DNA of 34,995 bases from Desulfoluna sp. (lineage in GTDB: Bacteria > Desulfobacterota > Desulfobacteria > Desulfobacterales > Desulfolunaceae), in NCBI RefSeq assembly GCF_030145185.1, contig NZ_JAQYWB010000061.1:1-34995 (forward strand), read 5' to 3'. Each line of letters begins with the position of its first letter. Position 1 is the first letter of the stretch. A program made the translations under genes and the position numbers. Positions 8,377 to 16,600 of this stretch are shown here, piece by piece. Below the pieces are notes generated by a model. It did not search any database and was not told the origin of the DNA. It saw nothing but the letters and a program-made list of their open reading frames with translations.

Positions 8377-8405
8377 TTGACATCATTTCGACCGACTGGT
8401 ATCGT
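8377..8405 (+). promoter_or_regulatory. Predicted sigma-70 promoter of fadM
   Basis: A consensus TTGACA (8377-8382) is followed after 17 bases by TATCGT (8400-8405; 4 of 6 matches to TATAAT). The predicted leader to the fadM ATG is about 85 nt. It is back-to-back with the nrdJ promoter. Confidence 0.55.
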
Positions 8406-8496
8406 TCTCAATTTACCGAGACAACACACAATTACAGGCCCTGCCATTCAGGAGCCACCCCAACATAATAAAAAAATGACGACCACGGAGAGCGCG

Positions 8497-8892
8497 ATGA
8501 AAAATAACACAGAAATCAAAGTCAGAGGGTATCATCTGGATGTTTACGGGCATGTCAACAACGCCCGCTACCTTGAATTTATCGAAGAGGCCCGGTGGGA
8601 ACTCTTTGATGCGTATCTGGGCACTCTGGCGGCCAAAGGATACTCCTTTTTCGTCGTCAACATCAACATCAACTACAAAAGCCCCGCCACCATCGGGGAC
8701 ACCATCGAAATTGCCAGCTGCATTACCCGGTTCGGCGGTAAAAGCTGTACCCTCAAGCAGAAGATGACCAAGAAGGGGACCGACATCACGGTGGTGGAGG
8801 CGGATGTGACCTTTGTCATCGCCGGCACCGAAGGCCGCGCCCTGCCCGTCGAGGGCGACATTCGAGAGATGCTCGAACCCTTTGCAGCCTAA
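8497..8892 (+). CDS. fadM: FadM-type hot-dog acyl-CoA thioesterase
   Basis: A 131-residue single hot-dog domain of the 4HBT family. It resembles E. coli FadM/YbaW along its full length: IKVRGYHLDVYGHVNNARYL, then EFIEEARWELF, then FFVVNININYKSPATIGD, and a C-terminal ALPVEGDIREMLE. D15 in HLDVYGHVNN corresponds to the conserved acidic residue of the 4HBT family. It should hydrolyse (long-chain) acyl-CoA thioesters in the cytoplasm. The start at 8497 is chosen over upstream in-frame starts because CGGAGAG lies 4-9 bases before it and because FadM begins here. The MFS gene follows after 60 bases and may share the transcript. Confidence 0.88.
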   Translation: MKNNTEIKVRGYHLDVYGHVNNARYLEFIEEARWELFDAYLGTLAAKGYSFFVVNININYKSPATIGDTIEIASCITRFGGKSCTLKQKMTKKGTDITVVEADVTFVIAGTEGRALPVEGDIREMLEPFAA

Positions 8893-8952
8893 CCGCCACT
8901 GACAGACCTCCTGATTCTTTAAATTTTCCTTCCACGCATCGAGTGAGCAGCA

Positions 8953-10371
8953 ATGAGAGATCAATCCCCCGGAAAATGGACGGTATTTGCGCTGGTGACC
9001 ACCGGGACCTTCATGTCCACCCTGGACTCCAGCATTGTCAACGTGGCCCTGCCCACCCTCATGGGCAAACTGGACACCACCCTGCTGACCATTGAGTGGG
9101 TGGTCCTGAGCTACCTCATCGCCTTTACCGCGCTGATCTTAAGCTTCGGGCGATTAAGTGACATTCTGGGGCGGCGACGCATTCTCGTCACCGGCCACGC
9201 CCTGTTCACCACCTCCTCTCTTCTGTGCGCCCTCTCCCCGAGCGTGGGAGCCCTGATCGCGGCCCGGACCCTCCAGGGCACCGGGGCCGCCATGATCATG
9301 TCCTGCAGCCAGGCCCTCATCGTGGATGCCTTCCCCGAAACAGAGCGGGGCCGAGCCCTTGGCTCCATCGCCACCGTGGTGGCTGCAGGGTTGACCTCTG
9401 GGCCGGTCATCGGCGGATTTATTCTCAGCCACTTCGAGTGGTGGATGATCTTTGCCGTCAACATCCCCGTGGGCCTCACCGTGGCGGTTCTTTCCTGGCG
9501 AATCCTCAAAGGAACGGAAGCCGACATCCGACGCGACGAACCCTTTGACCTCCTGGGCGGGCTTCTCATCGCCCTGGCCTGCGGCACCCTCTTCACCGGC
9601 CTCACCCACGGCCACACCTGGGGGTATGGATCCGTCCGCGTCCTGGGCCTCACCGGCGCCGGCATCGTCCTCACCGTTCTGTTCATCCTCCAGGAAAAAC
9701 GGGTCTCCCACCCCGTGCTGGAACCCCGTCTCTTCGACGAGCGGAGCTTTCGGCTTCCGGTGCTCTCGGCCATCTCTCTCTACACGGCCCTGTTCACCAT
9801 GGTCTTTCTCATGCCCTTTTACCTGATCTTTCCCATGGGCTACTCCGAAGCCCAGGTGGGCACCGTCATGATGATCCCCTTTGCCCTGCTCTTTGTCGTC
9901 CCCCCCCTCTCCGGGGCCCTGGCCGACCGCATCGGCTCACGGATCCTCTGCGTCACGGGCATGGCCATCTTAAGCCTCGCCCTGGCCCTTCTGGCCTGGC
10001 CGACACAGGTCACCGCCTTTCCCCCCATCGCTTTTAAACTGGCCCTGTCCGGGCTTGGTATCGCTTTGTTTCTCCCCCCCAACAGCACCACCATCATGAG
10101 CTCGGTCCCTCCCATCCGGCGCGGAGTGGCCAGCAGCGTGGTAGGAGCCGCCCGAAACCTGGGGATGGTCATGGGCGTCGCCCTGGCCGGAGCCGTCTTC
10201 AACCACACCTACACGGCCCTCTCCGGGGCCAACGGCCTCTCCACCTACACCCCGGCCATGGAAGCCCCCTTTCTCGCCGCCTTCCGCTATGCCCTCTTCT
10301 GCGGTGCGGCCACGGCAGCCATTGGGAGCCTCCTCGCCTGGCAGCGAGGTCCTGAACCCAACGCAAAGTAG
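8953..10371 (+). CDS. MFS drug/solute exporter, DHA2 family (14 TM, EmrB/QacA-like)
   Basis: A 472-residue integral inner-membrane protein with about 14 hydrophobic helices, the length typical of DHA2 transporters. Motifs visible: LDSSIVNVALPTL in TM1 (the DHA2 signature D-x-x-I/V-V-N-V-A-L-P), motif A GRLSDILGRRR between TM2 and TM3, and motif C-like GLTSGPVIGGFI in TM5. It exports substrates by proton antiport. The substrate cannot be told from sequence, and no EmrA-type membrane fusion partner lies nearby. It follows fadM by 60 bases and is followed by a 177-base gap without a clear terminator. Confidence 0.9.
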   Translation: MRDQSPGKWTVFALVTTGTFMSTLDSSIVNVALPTLMGKLDTTLLTIEWVVLSYLIAFTALILSFGRLSDILGRRRILVTGHALFTTSSLLCALSPSVGALIAARTLQGTGAAMIMSCSQALIVDAFPETERGRALGSIATVVAAGLTSGPVIGGFILSHFEWWMIFAVNIPVGLTVAVLSWRILKGTEADIRRDEPFDLLGGLLIALACGTLFTGLTHGHTWGYGSVRVLGLTGAGIVLTVLFILQEKRVSHPVLEPRLFDERSFRLPVLSAISLYTALFTMVFLMPFYLIFPMGYSEAQVGTVMMIPFALLFVVPPLSGALADRIGSRILCVTGMAILSLALALLAWPTQVTAFPPIAFKLALSGLGIALFLPPNSTTIMSSVPPIRRGVASSVVGAARNLGMVMGVALAGAVFNHTYTALSGANGLSTYTPAMEAPFLAAFRYALFCGAATAAIGSLLAWQRGPEPNAK

Positions 10372-10472
10372 GACAAAAAACAGACCCACGGCCAGACGAG
10401 CCACCCTGAAAGCCAAATGCGAATGCGCACGGGGTGGCCGATAGCCGATCACCCCCCCCTCCCTATCTTCCA

Positions 10473-10501
10473 TTGTCAACATGAGAAGCCTGTGTTTTAA
10501 A
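10473..10501 (+). promoter_or_regulatory. Possible sigma-70 promoter of the PilZ-VWA operon
   Basis: TTGTCA (10473-10478) is followed after 17 bases by TTTAAA (10496-10501), about 50 bases before the PilZ start codon. This is a reasonable but not strong match to the consensus. Confidence 0.4.
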
Positions 10502-10548
10502 TAGATATTAACTGGATATTCTCACCCGAGCATGAAGGAGAAGGCATC

Positions 10549-11217
10549 ATGGAAACGCTGAACCTGTCACGGGACACCCAGGGCATCCGGCTCAACATCG
10601 AGCTCGGAAGTTCCATGAGATTTATGTTGGAGGGAACCGAGGCACCTGTCAAAGGAGTCCTTGTGGGCCTTGAACCCCTGGAATACCTCATCGTTCGCCT
10701 GGACCTCCCGGTAGAATTCATGGACCGGGTCCAAAAGGAGGCACTCCTTGCCGTGAGCTACATGAGCCTGGGAAATGAATACGGTTTTACGTCTTCCATC
10801 ATCGATCACATCCACCAGCCCGACCGTCTTATTTTTATCTCCTACCCCTCTGTGATCCAAAACATAGACGTCCGCAAAAGCAGTCGTGTAAGTTGTTTTA
10901 TTCCGGCGACGGCTCACGTGGACACACGCCGGATCAAGGGAAACATCATCGATATCAGTCAGGGAGGCTGCCGATTCATCATCCGGCTGCCCGCCACCCT
11001 TCAGGCACGACAAATTCGACTCATAGATACCATGGAGCTCCTGTTTCCGCTCTTGGGAATCGATGGACTTCAGGCCGTCACCGGCCAGGTGTGCAACACC
11101 ACCATTGACAGGGAACGCATCGCCATGGGGATTGAGTTCGTCAACCCCGACAGGGATCTTGTCAAACGGATTGATCATTACATTGCCACGATTACCCAAA
11201 TCCAAACGGCCCCTTAG
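10549..11217 (+). CDS. PilZ-domain c-di-GMP receptor (YcgR-like)
   Basis: A 222-residue cytoplasmic protein. The N-terminal half (about 1-105) resembles the YcgR-N flagellar-brake domain (KGVLVGLEPLEYLIVRLDLP, then SYPSVIQNIDVRKSSR). The C-terminal half is a PilZ domain with both c-di-GMP ligands intact: RxxxR at R109-R113 and the DxSxxG motif DISQGG at 135-140. It should change partner interactions on binding cyclic di-GMP. AGGAGA lies 8 bases before the ATG. The VWA lipoprotein gene begins 18 bases after its stop, so the two are very probably one operon. No flagellar genes are present in the window, so the output may be an envelope or surface process instead of motility. Confidence 0.88.
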   Translation: METLNLSRDTQGIRLNIELGSSMRFMLEGTEAPVKGVLVGLEPLEYLIVRLDLPVEFMDRVQKEALLAVSYMSLGNEYGFTSSIIDHIHQPDRLIFISYPSVIQNIDVRKSSRVSCFIPATAHVDTRRIKGNIIDISQGGCRFIIRLPATLQARQIRLIDTMELLFPLLGIDGLQAVTGQVCNTTIDRERIAMGIEFVNPDRDLVKRIDHYIATITQIQTAP

Positions 11218-11235
11218 CCCATCAGGAGATCGCCC

Positions 11236-12987
11236 ATGAAACGACTCGCCCCCCTTCTTTGCCTCATCCTCCTCACCTGGGGGTGCACCGCCCTCCAGAG
11301 CAACAGACCCATCCCCAAAGCCCCCCTCCCAGAGAGCAAGGAGAGCCCCGTCGTCGGCATGGCCCTTGACGAGGAAAGTGCCCCGACATGGGCCCTAAAG
11401 ACAAAGCGATCTACCCGAAAACGAGGACATACCGCCTCATCAGCCTCATCCGCCCCTTCCGCTTCGGGCTTGAAGGCGGCTTACGCCGACGACAACCGCC
11501 AGTTCAACCTCTTCCTGGGGTTTCTTGAGACCTACAAGGAGACCCCCCACCGTTCCGCCGATGTCAGCGAACGCATCACCCTGACAGTCCTGGATGCAGA
11601 GGGTCTATCCCTCCCCGACTGCACCGTCAAAATCGCCCGGGGAGGAGAGGTCATCGACAGAGGCAAAACCACCGCAGACGGCATCTTCCGCACCTACCCG
11701 TCCCTCTATGCAGGGCCTGGGGAGACCCTTGAAGCGACCTTCATTTACAACCAGACCACAAAAAAAATCACCCTGGCCCGCCACGGAAAACGTGAAGTGA
11801 CGGTGACCCTGGACACGCCGCGGACCCTGCCCGCCGCCGTCCCCTTAGACCTCCTGTTTATCCTGGACACCACCGGCAGCATGGGGGAGGAGATCAACCG
11901 GCTGAAAACCAGCATCGACCTCATCAACCTCAATCTCTCCCAACTCCCCGCCAAGCCCCTCATCCGATACGGCATGGTGCTGTACCGAGACCAAGGCGAT
12001 GCCTATGTCACCCAGGTCATTCCTTTCACGCCCGAGCTGGAGGCCTTCCGGAGTCAACTGAACGCCGTCCGTGCCGAAGGAGGCGGAGACACCCCGGAAG
12101 ACCTTGAGAGCGCCCTGCAAAAAGGGATCGACGAGATGGACTGGAGCGACGAGGGCGTCCGCCTCGCCTTTGCCATCACCGACGCTCCCCCGCACCTCGA
12201 CTACCCGCAGTCCTTCACCTACCTCGATGCGGCCCGTACAGCCCGGGAAAAAGGGATCAAAATCTTTTCCGTGGGAACGGGCGGGCTGTCCATTGACGGG
12301 GAGTTCATCCTGAGGCAGATCTCCCAGCTCACCGGCGGAGCCTACATTTTCCTCACCTATGGGGAGCGGGGCGAGAGCGAGGGCGGTGCGCCTGGAAGCG
12401 TCAGCCACCACACCGGTGCCAACTTCACCTCAGACAAACTCGAAGCGGTGATCATCAACATCACCCGAAGAGAATTAAGCCACCTCCTGGCGTCCCCCGC
12501 CGACCCCACAGACAACGACTATTTTGAAGCCGTTCCCGGCACCGAAAAACCGGAAAAAATCACCGAAGACCTTTTCAAAAAGGCGGTCACCCAGTTGGCC
12601 GACTACGCCGCCATTTCCCTGGCCGACAAACCCGCCACCGCCATCCTTCCCCTGGCCTCAGCCCTCTCCAAAACCGATGGAGAATACCTCACCTCGGCCC
12701 TCCTGATCGCCGCCACCCGTCATCCGCAATTCACCGTGGTGGAGCGAGAGAACACCTCGGCCCTCATCAGCGAGATCAAACTGGGCCTCTCCGGACTCAT
12801 GGATGAAGAGACCGCGGCGGAAGCCGGACGCCTGACCGGTGCCTCATTGCTGATGACCGGCCGCGTCATCCAGACGGGCTCCCGTGCCGACGTGATGCTT
12901 CGACTCATCCGCGTGGAGACCGGCGAGGTCCTGTCCGCCACGCGACTGTTCATGGAGGAGACGCTGCTCCCATCTGCCTGGGACTGA
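11236..12987 (+). CDS. Lipoprotein with VWA and FlgO/CsgG-like domains
   Basis: A 583-residue predicted lipoprotein with lipobox LTWGC (C17). A low-complexity Ser/Ala linker (about 55-80) precedes a carboxypeptidase-regulatory-like beta sandwich (about 103-190, ITLTVLDAEGLSLPDCTVKI). A von Willebrand A domain follows (about 205-385) with a MIDAS-like DTTGS (D211, T213, S215) and GGGDTPEDLESAL supplying further metal ligands. The C-terminal about 120 residues (ATAILPLASAL, then FTVVERENTSALISEIKLGLSG, then GASLLMTGRVI) resemble the FlgO/CsgG nucleotide-like fold of outer-membrane lipoproteins. It likely sits in the outer membrane and binds protein partners in a metal-dependent way. It lies downstream of the PilZ gene. 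The domain assignment of the C-terminus is less certain than the VWA. Confidence 0.82.
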   Translation: MKRLAPLLCLILLTWGCTALQSNRPIPKAPLPESKESPVVGMALDEESAPTWALKTKRSTRKRGHTASSASSAPSASGLKAAYADDNRQFNLFLGFLETYKETPHRSADVSERITLTVLDAEGLSLPDCTVKIARGGEVIDRGKTTADGIFRTYPSLYAGPGETLEATFIYNQTTKKITLARHGKREVTVTLDTPRTLPAAVPLDLLFILDTTGSMGEEINRLKTSIDLINLNLSQLPAKPLIRYGMVLYRDQGDAYVTQVIPFTPELEAFRSQLNAVRAEGGGDTPEDLESALQKGIDEMDWSDEGVRLAFAITDAPPHLDYPQSFTYLDAARTAREKGIKIFSVGTGGLSIDGEFILRQISQLTGGAYIFLTYGERGESEGGAPGSVSHHTGANFTSDKLEAVIINITRRELSHLLASPADPTDNDYFEAVPGTEKPEKITEDLFKKAVTQLADYAAISLADKPATAILPLASALSKTDGEYLTSALLIAATRHPQFTVVERENTSALISEIKLGLSGLMDEETAAEAGRLTGASLLMTGRVIQTGSRADVMLRLIRVETGEVLSATRLFMEETLLPSAWD

Positions 12988-13023
12988 CCGTCCGCCTTAG
13001 AAATAAAAGCGCAGTGAAATGAT

Positions 13024-13061
13024 AAAAATTGCCTCCGGTGGCCCTCTTGGAGGCAATTTTT
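13024..13061 (+). terminator. Rho-independent terminator of the PilZ-VWA operon
   Basis: A 13-bp perfect stem (AAAAATTGCCTCC / GGAGGCAATTTTT) with a 12-base loop begins 36 bases after the VWA stop. The 3' arm itself supplies the T run. Confidence 0.85.
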
Positions 13062-13341
13062 AAGGCCCCATTATTCTATCTCCGTTTCGCAGATGGCCTT
13101 TCGGTGCCCCTGCGCAGCCGTCCCAAAGTATCAACACTCGATCAGGGTCTGTCACGGAAACAAAGGGTGTGATTTATTTCATAGAAATTTGCATCAAAAT
13201 TGACTATAGGTTAAATCCTCATTGACGTTTTGAGAAATGGGGAAAGGTTACGCCGATGCTCTTTGAGCGATGCGCCGCCCCACAAAAAGCTCAGGCCATA
13301 AGGCGACGTCATAACTTACTGATGCACTGAAAGGATTGATC
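13062..13341. other. Intergenic leader region of the DUF3015 gene
   Basis: No gene is recognised here. The right part (about 13236-13320) can form local GC-rich pairings (for example GCCGATGC with the GCGATGC region) and could be a structured 5' leader. It does not match a riboswitch class I recognise. The AT-rich part at 13170-13220 presumably holds the promoter, but no convincing -35/-10 pair was found. Confidence 0.3.
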
Positions 13342-13806
13342 ATGAAAAAATGGATTGTAGCTCTTGGAGCCCTCGTGGTGTTCTCCGGCACCTCTTACGC
13401 AGCCACCGTAACTGAAAACTGTGGATGTGGCCTCGGCAAAGAACTCATTGGCGAAAAAACCGGTCTTGCCTGGAATATCCTCGGCACCTCCCTGAACGGA
13501 ACCAGTGGAAACCAGACCTTCGGTATCTCTTCCGGTACTCTGGGATGTGAGAAGCCCGCTACCTTCGCCAGCAACGAGCGTATGGATATCTTTGTTGCCG
13601 ATAACATGGACAACCTGGCCGTAGACATCGCCACCGGCAACGGGGAAAGCCTCGACGCTCTGATGGAAATCGCCCAGGTTTCAGGTGCTGATAAGGCCTC
13701 TGCCTGCGAAGCCCTCCAGGCAAACTTCGACACCATCTACCCCGCCACCGGCGTAGAGGACCTTGCCGTTTCACAGTCCATCCGAGGCGTTCTTGCACAG
13801 ATTTAA
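13342..13806 (+). CDS. DUF3015 family exported protein
   Basis: A 154-residue small secreted or periplasmic protein. The signal peptide is MKKWIVALGALVVFSGTSYA, with cleavage after A20. The mature part has the DUF3015 hallmarks: an early CGCGLG motif, the central GNQTFGISSGTLGCEKP, then AVDIATGNGESLDALMEIAQV. The Cys residues (CGC, GC and one in SACEAL) could form disulfides. The family function is not known. The ATG at 13342 has AAGGA 6 bases upstream; the in-frame TTG at 13336 is less likely. The DUF4105 gene lies immediately downstream, a pairing I recall from other proteobacteria (not verified here). A strong terminator follows this gene. Confidence 0.87.
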   Translation: MKKWIVALGALVVFSGTSYAATVTENCGCGLGKELIGEKTGLAWNILGTSLNGTSGNQTFGISSGTLGCEKPATFASNERMDIFVADNMDNLAVDIATGNGESLDALMEIAQVSGADKASACEALQANFDTIYPATGVEDLAVSQSIRGVLAQI

Positions 13807-13830
13807 TCCCCTATCTGCCTCTGATTATCA

Positions 13831-13875
13831 CCCCCGCCATTCGGCCGCACTTTGTCGAATGGCGGGGGTTTTTTT
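13831..13875 (+). terminator. Strong terminator overlapping the start of the DUF4105 gene
   Basis: A perfect 13-bp stem (CCCCCGCCATTCG / CGAATGGCGGGGG, arms 13831-13843 and 13856-13868) with a 12-base loop is followed by seven T residues (13869-13875). It starts 24 bases after the DUF3015 stop. The 3' arm contains the ATG (13859-13861) of the next gene, and the T run encodes its signal-peptide Phe residues. Confidence 0.88.
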
Positions 13876-15718
13876 GCTGGTTCTCGCTGCCTTGATTCCC
13901 GCCCCGCGTTTCGCAAAAGCCGCGGACGTCGATACCGAACAGCTCGTTCACATCGCCCGAAACAGGCGATTGTCTGAGGCCCCCTACTGGCGCACCCTGC
14001 TCCACTGCCCGCAAAACATCCGTCCCTATCAAAGCTACATAGACGATCCCGCCTTCTTTCTGGCCGAGACGGGACAAACGGATGCCGACGCAGAATTGAC
14101 GGCGCTCATCCGCACCTTTTGGGGGGCCACCCCGAGCGAGCGCCCCATCTGCCGATTCATTGCCCGCTACACCTGGGTGTATGAGCAGCTGGCCGATGTC
14201 ATCGACACGCCCCCCCTGGTCTGTGAGGAAGCAGAGAGGCTTGAACCCTCCTCGGCGAGCCTGGTCTTTCCCACCTACCATCTCAACAATCCGGCCTCCA
14301 TGTTCGGTCACACCTTCCTGACCATTGAGTCCGACTACCAAACCCCGGTCCTGGCCGATGCCATCAACTACGCCGCCATGCCGGACAGCCACAACCCCAT
14401 CTCTTACATGTTCAAGGGCATTGCCGGCTCCTTTAAGGGGTACTACTCCATCCTCCCCTACTACAAAAAAATTCAGGAGTACGGGGACATGGCCCAAAGG
14501 GACATCTGGGAATACCCCCTGACCCTCACCCCCGAAGAGACCCGGCGCATGGTCCTTCACATCCTGGAGCTGAAGGAGAGCTACAGCTACTACTACTTTT
14601 TTGACAAAAACTGCTCCTACATGCTCCAGTTCCTTCTCGAAACGGCACGCCCGGGCCTTTCCCTCACCCATGAAAAAGGGCTGACCGTCATTCCCATCGA
14701 CACCATCAAGGCCATGCAGAAGGCGGGACTCATCACCGAAGCCCGCTACCGACCCTCCATCGGAAGCCGTATTCAGGCAGGGATCGGGCGTCTTTCCCAC
14801 ACCGAAATCGGCCTGGCCCAGGACCTCAGCGACGGCACCCTCGACCCAAAGGCCTTTCTCGCCATGGACCTGCCCGAGAAGACCAAGCGCATCACCCTCG
14901 ATCTGGTCTCCGATGTGGCCCGCTACCGGCGTGCCAAGGGAAAACTCTCACAGGCCGCGTTCAGGCCCCTCTTCCTCGGCACCCTCAAGGCCCGCAAAAA
15001 CTTAGGCAAGGGAACACCAGACGAAAAAGCCGTGGAAGCGCCCCCTGAGCCCACCACAGGCCATGACGCGGCCCGAATCTCCGCCACCATCGGAACCCGC
15101 GACGGAGACAGCTTTGAAGAGTTCGCCATCACCCCGGCCTTCACCAACCTGCTCAACACCGATTACACGAAACGTGAAGGCATTCAGATCGAGTTCCTTC
15201 ACGCCCGGGCCCGCTTCGACAACGACAAAGGGGATCTGAACCTCCAGGCCTTCACCCTCCTGGACATCCTCTCCCTCTCCCCCCGAAACGCATTCATCCG
15301 TCCCCTCTCCTGGACCTTTCACGCAGGGTATGAAAAGCGAATGACCGCCACCGGAGCCCTGAAGGGTGCTTACTCCCTGAGCGCCGCCACCGGCATGGCC
15401 TGGAACCTTTCAGATGAGAGTCTCTTCTTTTTCCTGCCCGAAGCCGAGCTCCTCGCCTCGGACGGCCTCGACAAAGGCGCCGCCCTGGGAGCCGGGCTCT
15501 ACTCCGGGGTCCTCCTCTCCCCCACGGACCGCTGGCGCATGCTGCTCTCCGGCCACCTTGCCCGTCGCCTGCCCGACGACACCACCGAGTCCCGCCTGGC
15601 CTTCGAAAACAACCTGACGCTCAATCGCAACAATCGCATCGGCCTCTCCCTCTCCCGGACCGATGTCGACAGCCACCACGCCTGGGAAACCGCCCTCTCC
15701 TGGCATCACTATTTTTAA
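13859..15718 (+). CDS. DUF4105 (Lnb N-terminal periplasmic domain) protein with C-terminal beta-barrel
   Basis: A 619-residue exported protein. The signal peptide (MAGVFLLVLAALIPAPRFAKA) is followed by a helical region. Next comes the DUF4105 domain (about 100-330) with the conserved NNPASMFGHTFLTIE (H151) and YYFFDKNCSYMLQFLLE (C252). This His/Cys pair resembles the layout of permuted NlpC/P60-type papain-like folds, but catalysis is inferred. The C-terminal third is rich in alternating beta strands and ends HHYF; a terminal Phe is the usual outer-membrane barrel signature. The start is uncertain: ATG 13859 has no ribosome binding site and no positive n-region, whereas an in-frame TTG at 13763 (after AGAGGA) would overlap DUF3015 and add 32 residues. 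Confidence 0.82.
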   Translation: MAGVFLLVLAALIPAPRFAKAADVDTEQLVHIARNRRLSEAPYWRTLLHCPQNIRPYQSYIDDPAFFLAETGQTDADAELTALIRTFWGATPSERPICRFIARYTWVYEQLADVIDTPPLVCEEAERLEPSSASLVFPTYHLNNPASMFGHTFLTIESDYQTPVLADAINYAAMPDSHNPISYMFKGIAGSFKGYYSILPYYKKIQEYGDMAQRDIWEYPLTLTPEETRRMVLHILELKESYSYYYFFDKNCSYMLQFLLETARPGLSLTHEKGLTVIPIDTIKAMQKAGLITEARYRPSIGSRIQAGIGRLSHTEIGLAQDLSDGTLDPKAFLAMDLPEKTKRITLDLVSDVARYRRAKGKLSQAAFRPLFLGTLKARKNLGKGTPDEKAVEAPPEPTTGHDAARISATIGTRDGDSFEEFAITPAFTNLLNTDYTKREGIQIEFLHARARFDNDKGDLNLQAFTLLDILSLSPRNAFIRPLSWTFHAGYEKRMTATGALKGAYSLSAATGMAWNLSDESLFFFLPEAELLASDGLDKGAALGAGLYSGVLLSPTDRWRMLLSGHLARRLPDDTTESRLAFENNLTLNRNNRIGLSLSRTDVDSHHAWETALSWHHYF

Positions 15719-15725
15719 ATAAAAA

Positions 15726-15758
15726 ACGGGGAGACACGCCTTTTGCGTATCTCCCCGT
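15726..15758. terminator. Terminator between convergent DUF4105 and lipoprotein genes
   Basis: An inverted repeat (ACGGGGAGA..CGC / GCG..TCTCCCCGT) has six T residues immediately after it on the minus strand, so it best serves the minus-strand lipoprotein gene ending at 15788. It may also act on the plus strand, where no T run follows. Confidence 0.8.
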
Positions 15759-15787
15759 CATATTAAATCAGGCCATCAGGTCATCGC

Positions 15788-16525
15788 TTACAGCGATGAA
15801 AACCTCGAAACCTTGGGCTTCACCTCAACCGTCTGCATCGTGCTCAACGCAGTGGCCAGGGCCTTCTGGATCCGTTTTTCATCCCAGGGATTTCTCAGGA
15901 AGGAGAGGCCGGTAAACCCTTCGGCTTTTGCCTGGAAGATGGCATCGCCCTTCTGGTCGAGAATCTGAATCCCCAGCACCACACGATACCGTTTGAAAAG
16001 AAGGTACTGGTCCTGATCTTCAATTTTCAAATGGGCAGAGAGGAAAGCCTCCTTTTTATTGGAGCCTTTCATCTTGTTCACCACCGTCTTCCGCAGCGAG
16101 GTCCCGGCCATAATATGGTGAAACTCTCGGTTGGCAGTTGCCGGATGATGCCATTCACAGGTCAGGCTGTCGAGTAAGGCGTCCACCTTGCTGCTTCCGG
16201 TTTTCAGGTCTTTCATATGCTCAAGCTTCTTTGCCCGACGCTGATCGGTCTTCAGATCAAAGCCGAAGGGAGCCAGGGCTTTTTTCATCTCCTTGTAGGT
16301 ATCCATGCCCACATCCCCAAAGGAATGCCCACCGGCTACCTGCTTGGCCAGATCGATCACATCGGCGCCGCCGTCACTGGACACACTGTAGTGCCCCACA
16401 AGCACCGGGACATTTTTTTTATTCATCCAGTCCGGGTCTTTTTGAACCCAGGTGGACGCGCAGCCTGAAAGCAGCATGCTGGATACAAAAAGAACCATGA
16501 TGGTCGCCAATCTTTTCCCATTCAT
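15788..16525 (-). CDS. Lipoprotein of unknown family
   Basis: A 245-residue predicted lipoprotein: MNGKRLATIMVLFVSSMLLSGC with lipobox LLSGC (C22). The mature part begins ASTWVQKDPDWMNKK. It includes a predicted alpha/beta region and a basic stretch around KMKGSNKKEAF. I do not recognise a family. Strand-like segments (YLLFKRYRVVLGIQILDQKGDAIFQAKAEG) resemble those of small outer-membrane assembly lipoproteins. The start at 16525 is chosen over the in-frame ATG at 16561 because GAGGAAA lies about 9 bases upstream and because the lipobox then falls at a normal distance. A promoter-like module shared with tpsA lies about 210-255 bases upstream, and a possible 34-aa ORF lies between. Confidence 0.8.
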   Translation of the reverse strand: MNGKRLATIMVLFVSSMLLSGCASTWVQKDPDWMNKKNVPVLVGHYSVSSDGGADVIDLAKQVAGGHSFGDVGMDTYKEMKKALAPFGFDLKTDQRRAKKLEHMKDLKTGSSKVDALLDSLTCEWHHPATANREFHHIMAGTSLRKTVVNKMKGSNKKEAFLSAHLKIEDQDQYLLFKRYRVVLGIQILDQKGDAIFQAKAEGFTGLSFLRNPWDEKRIQKALATALSTMQTVEVKPKVSRFSSL

Positions 16526-16600
16526 ACACCGTTTCCTCAAAACAAACCTCCAAAAGATCATACATTAAATAACAGCCCACCCCCCACCGGATGGACCCTT

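Noticed and set aside
13200..13330. c-di-GMP riboswitch (GEMM) upstream of DUF3015
   Set aside because: Local hairpins exist, but the conserved GCACAGGGCAAACC and ACGCAAAGCC elements are absent.
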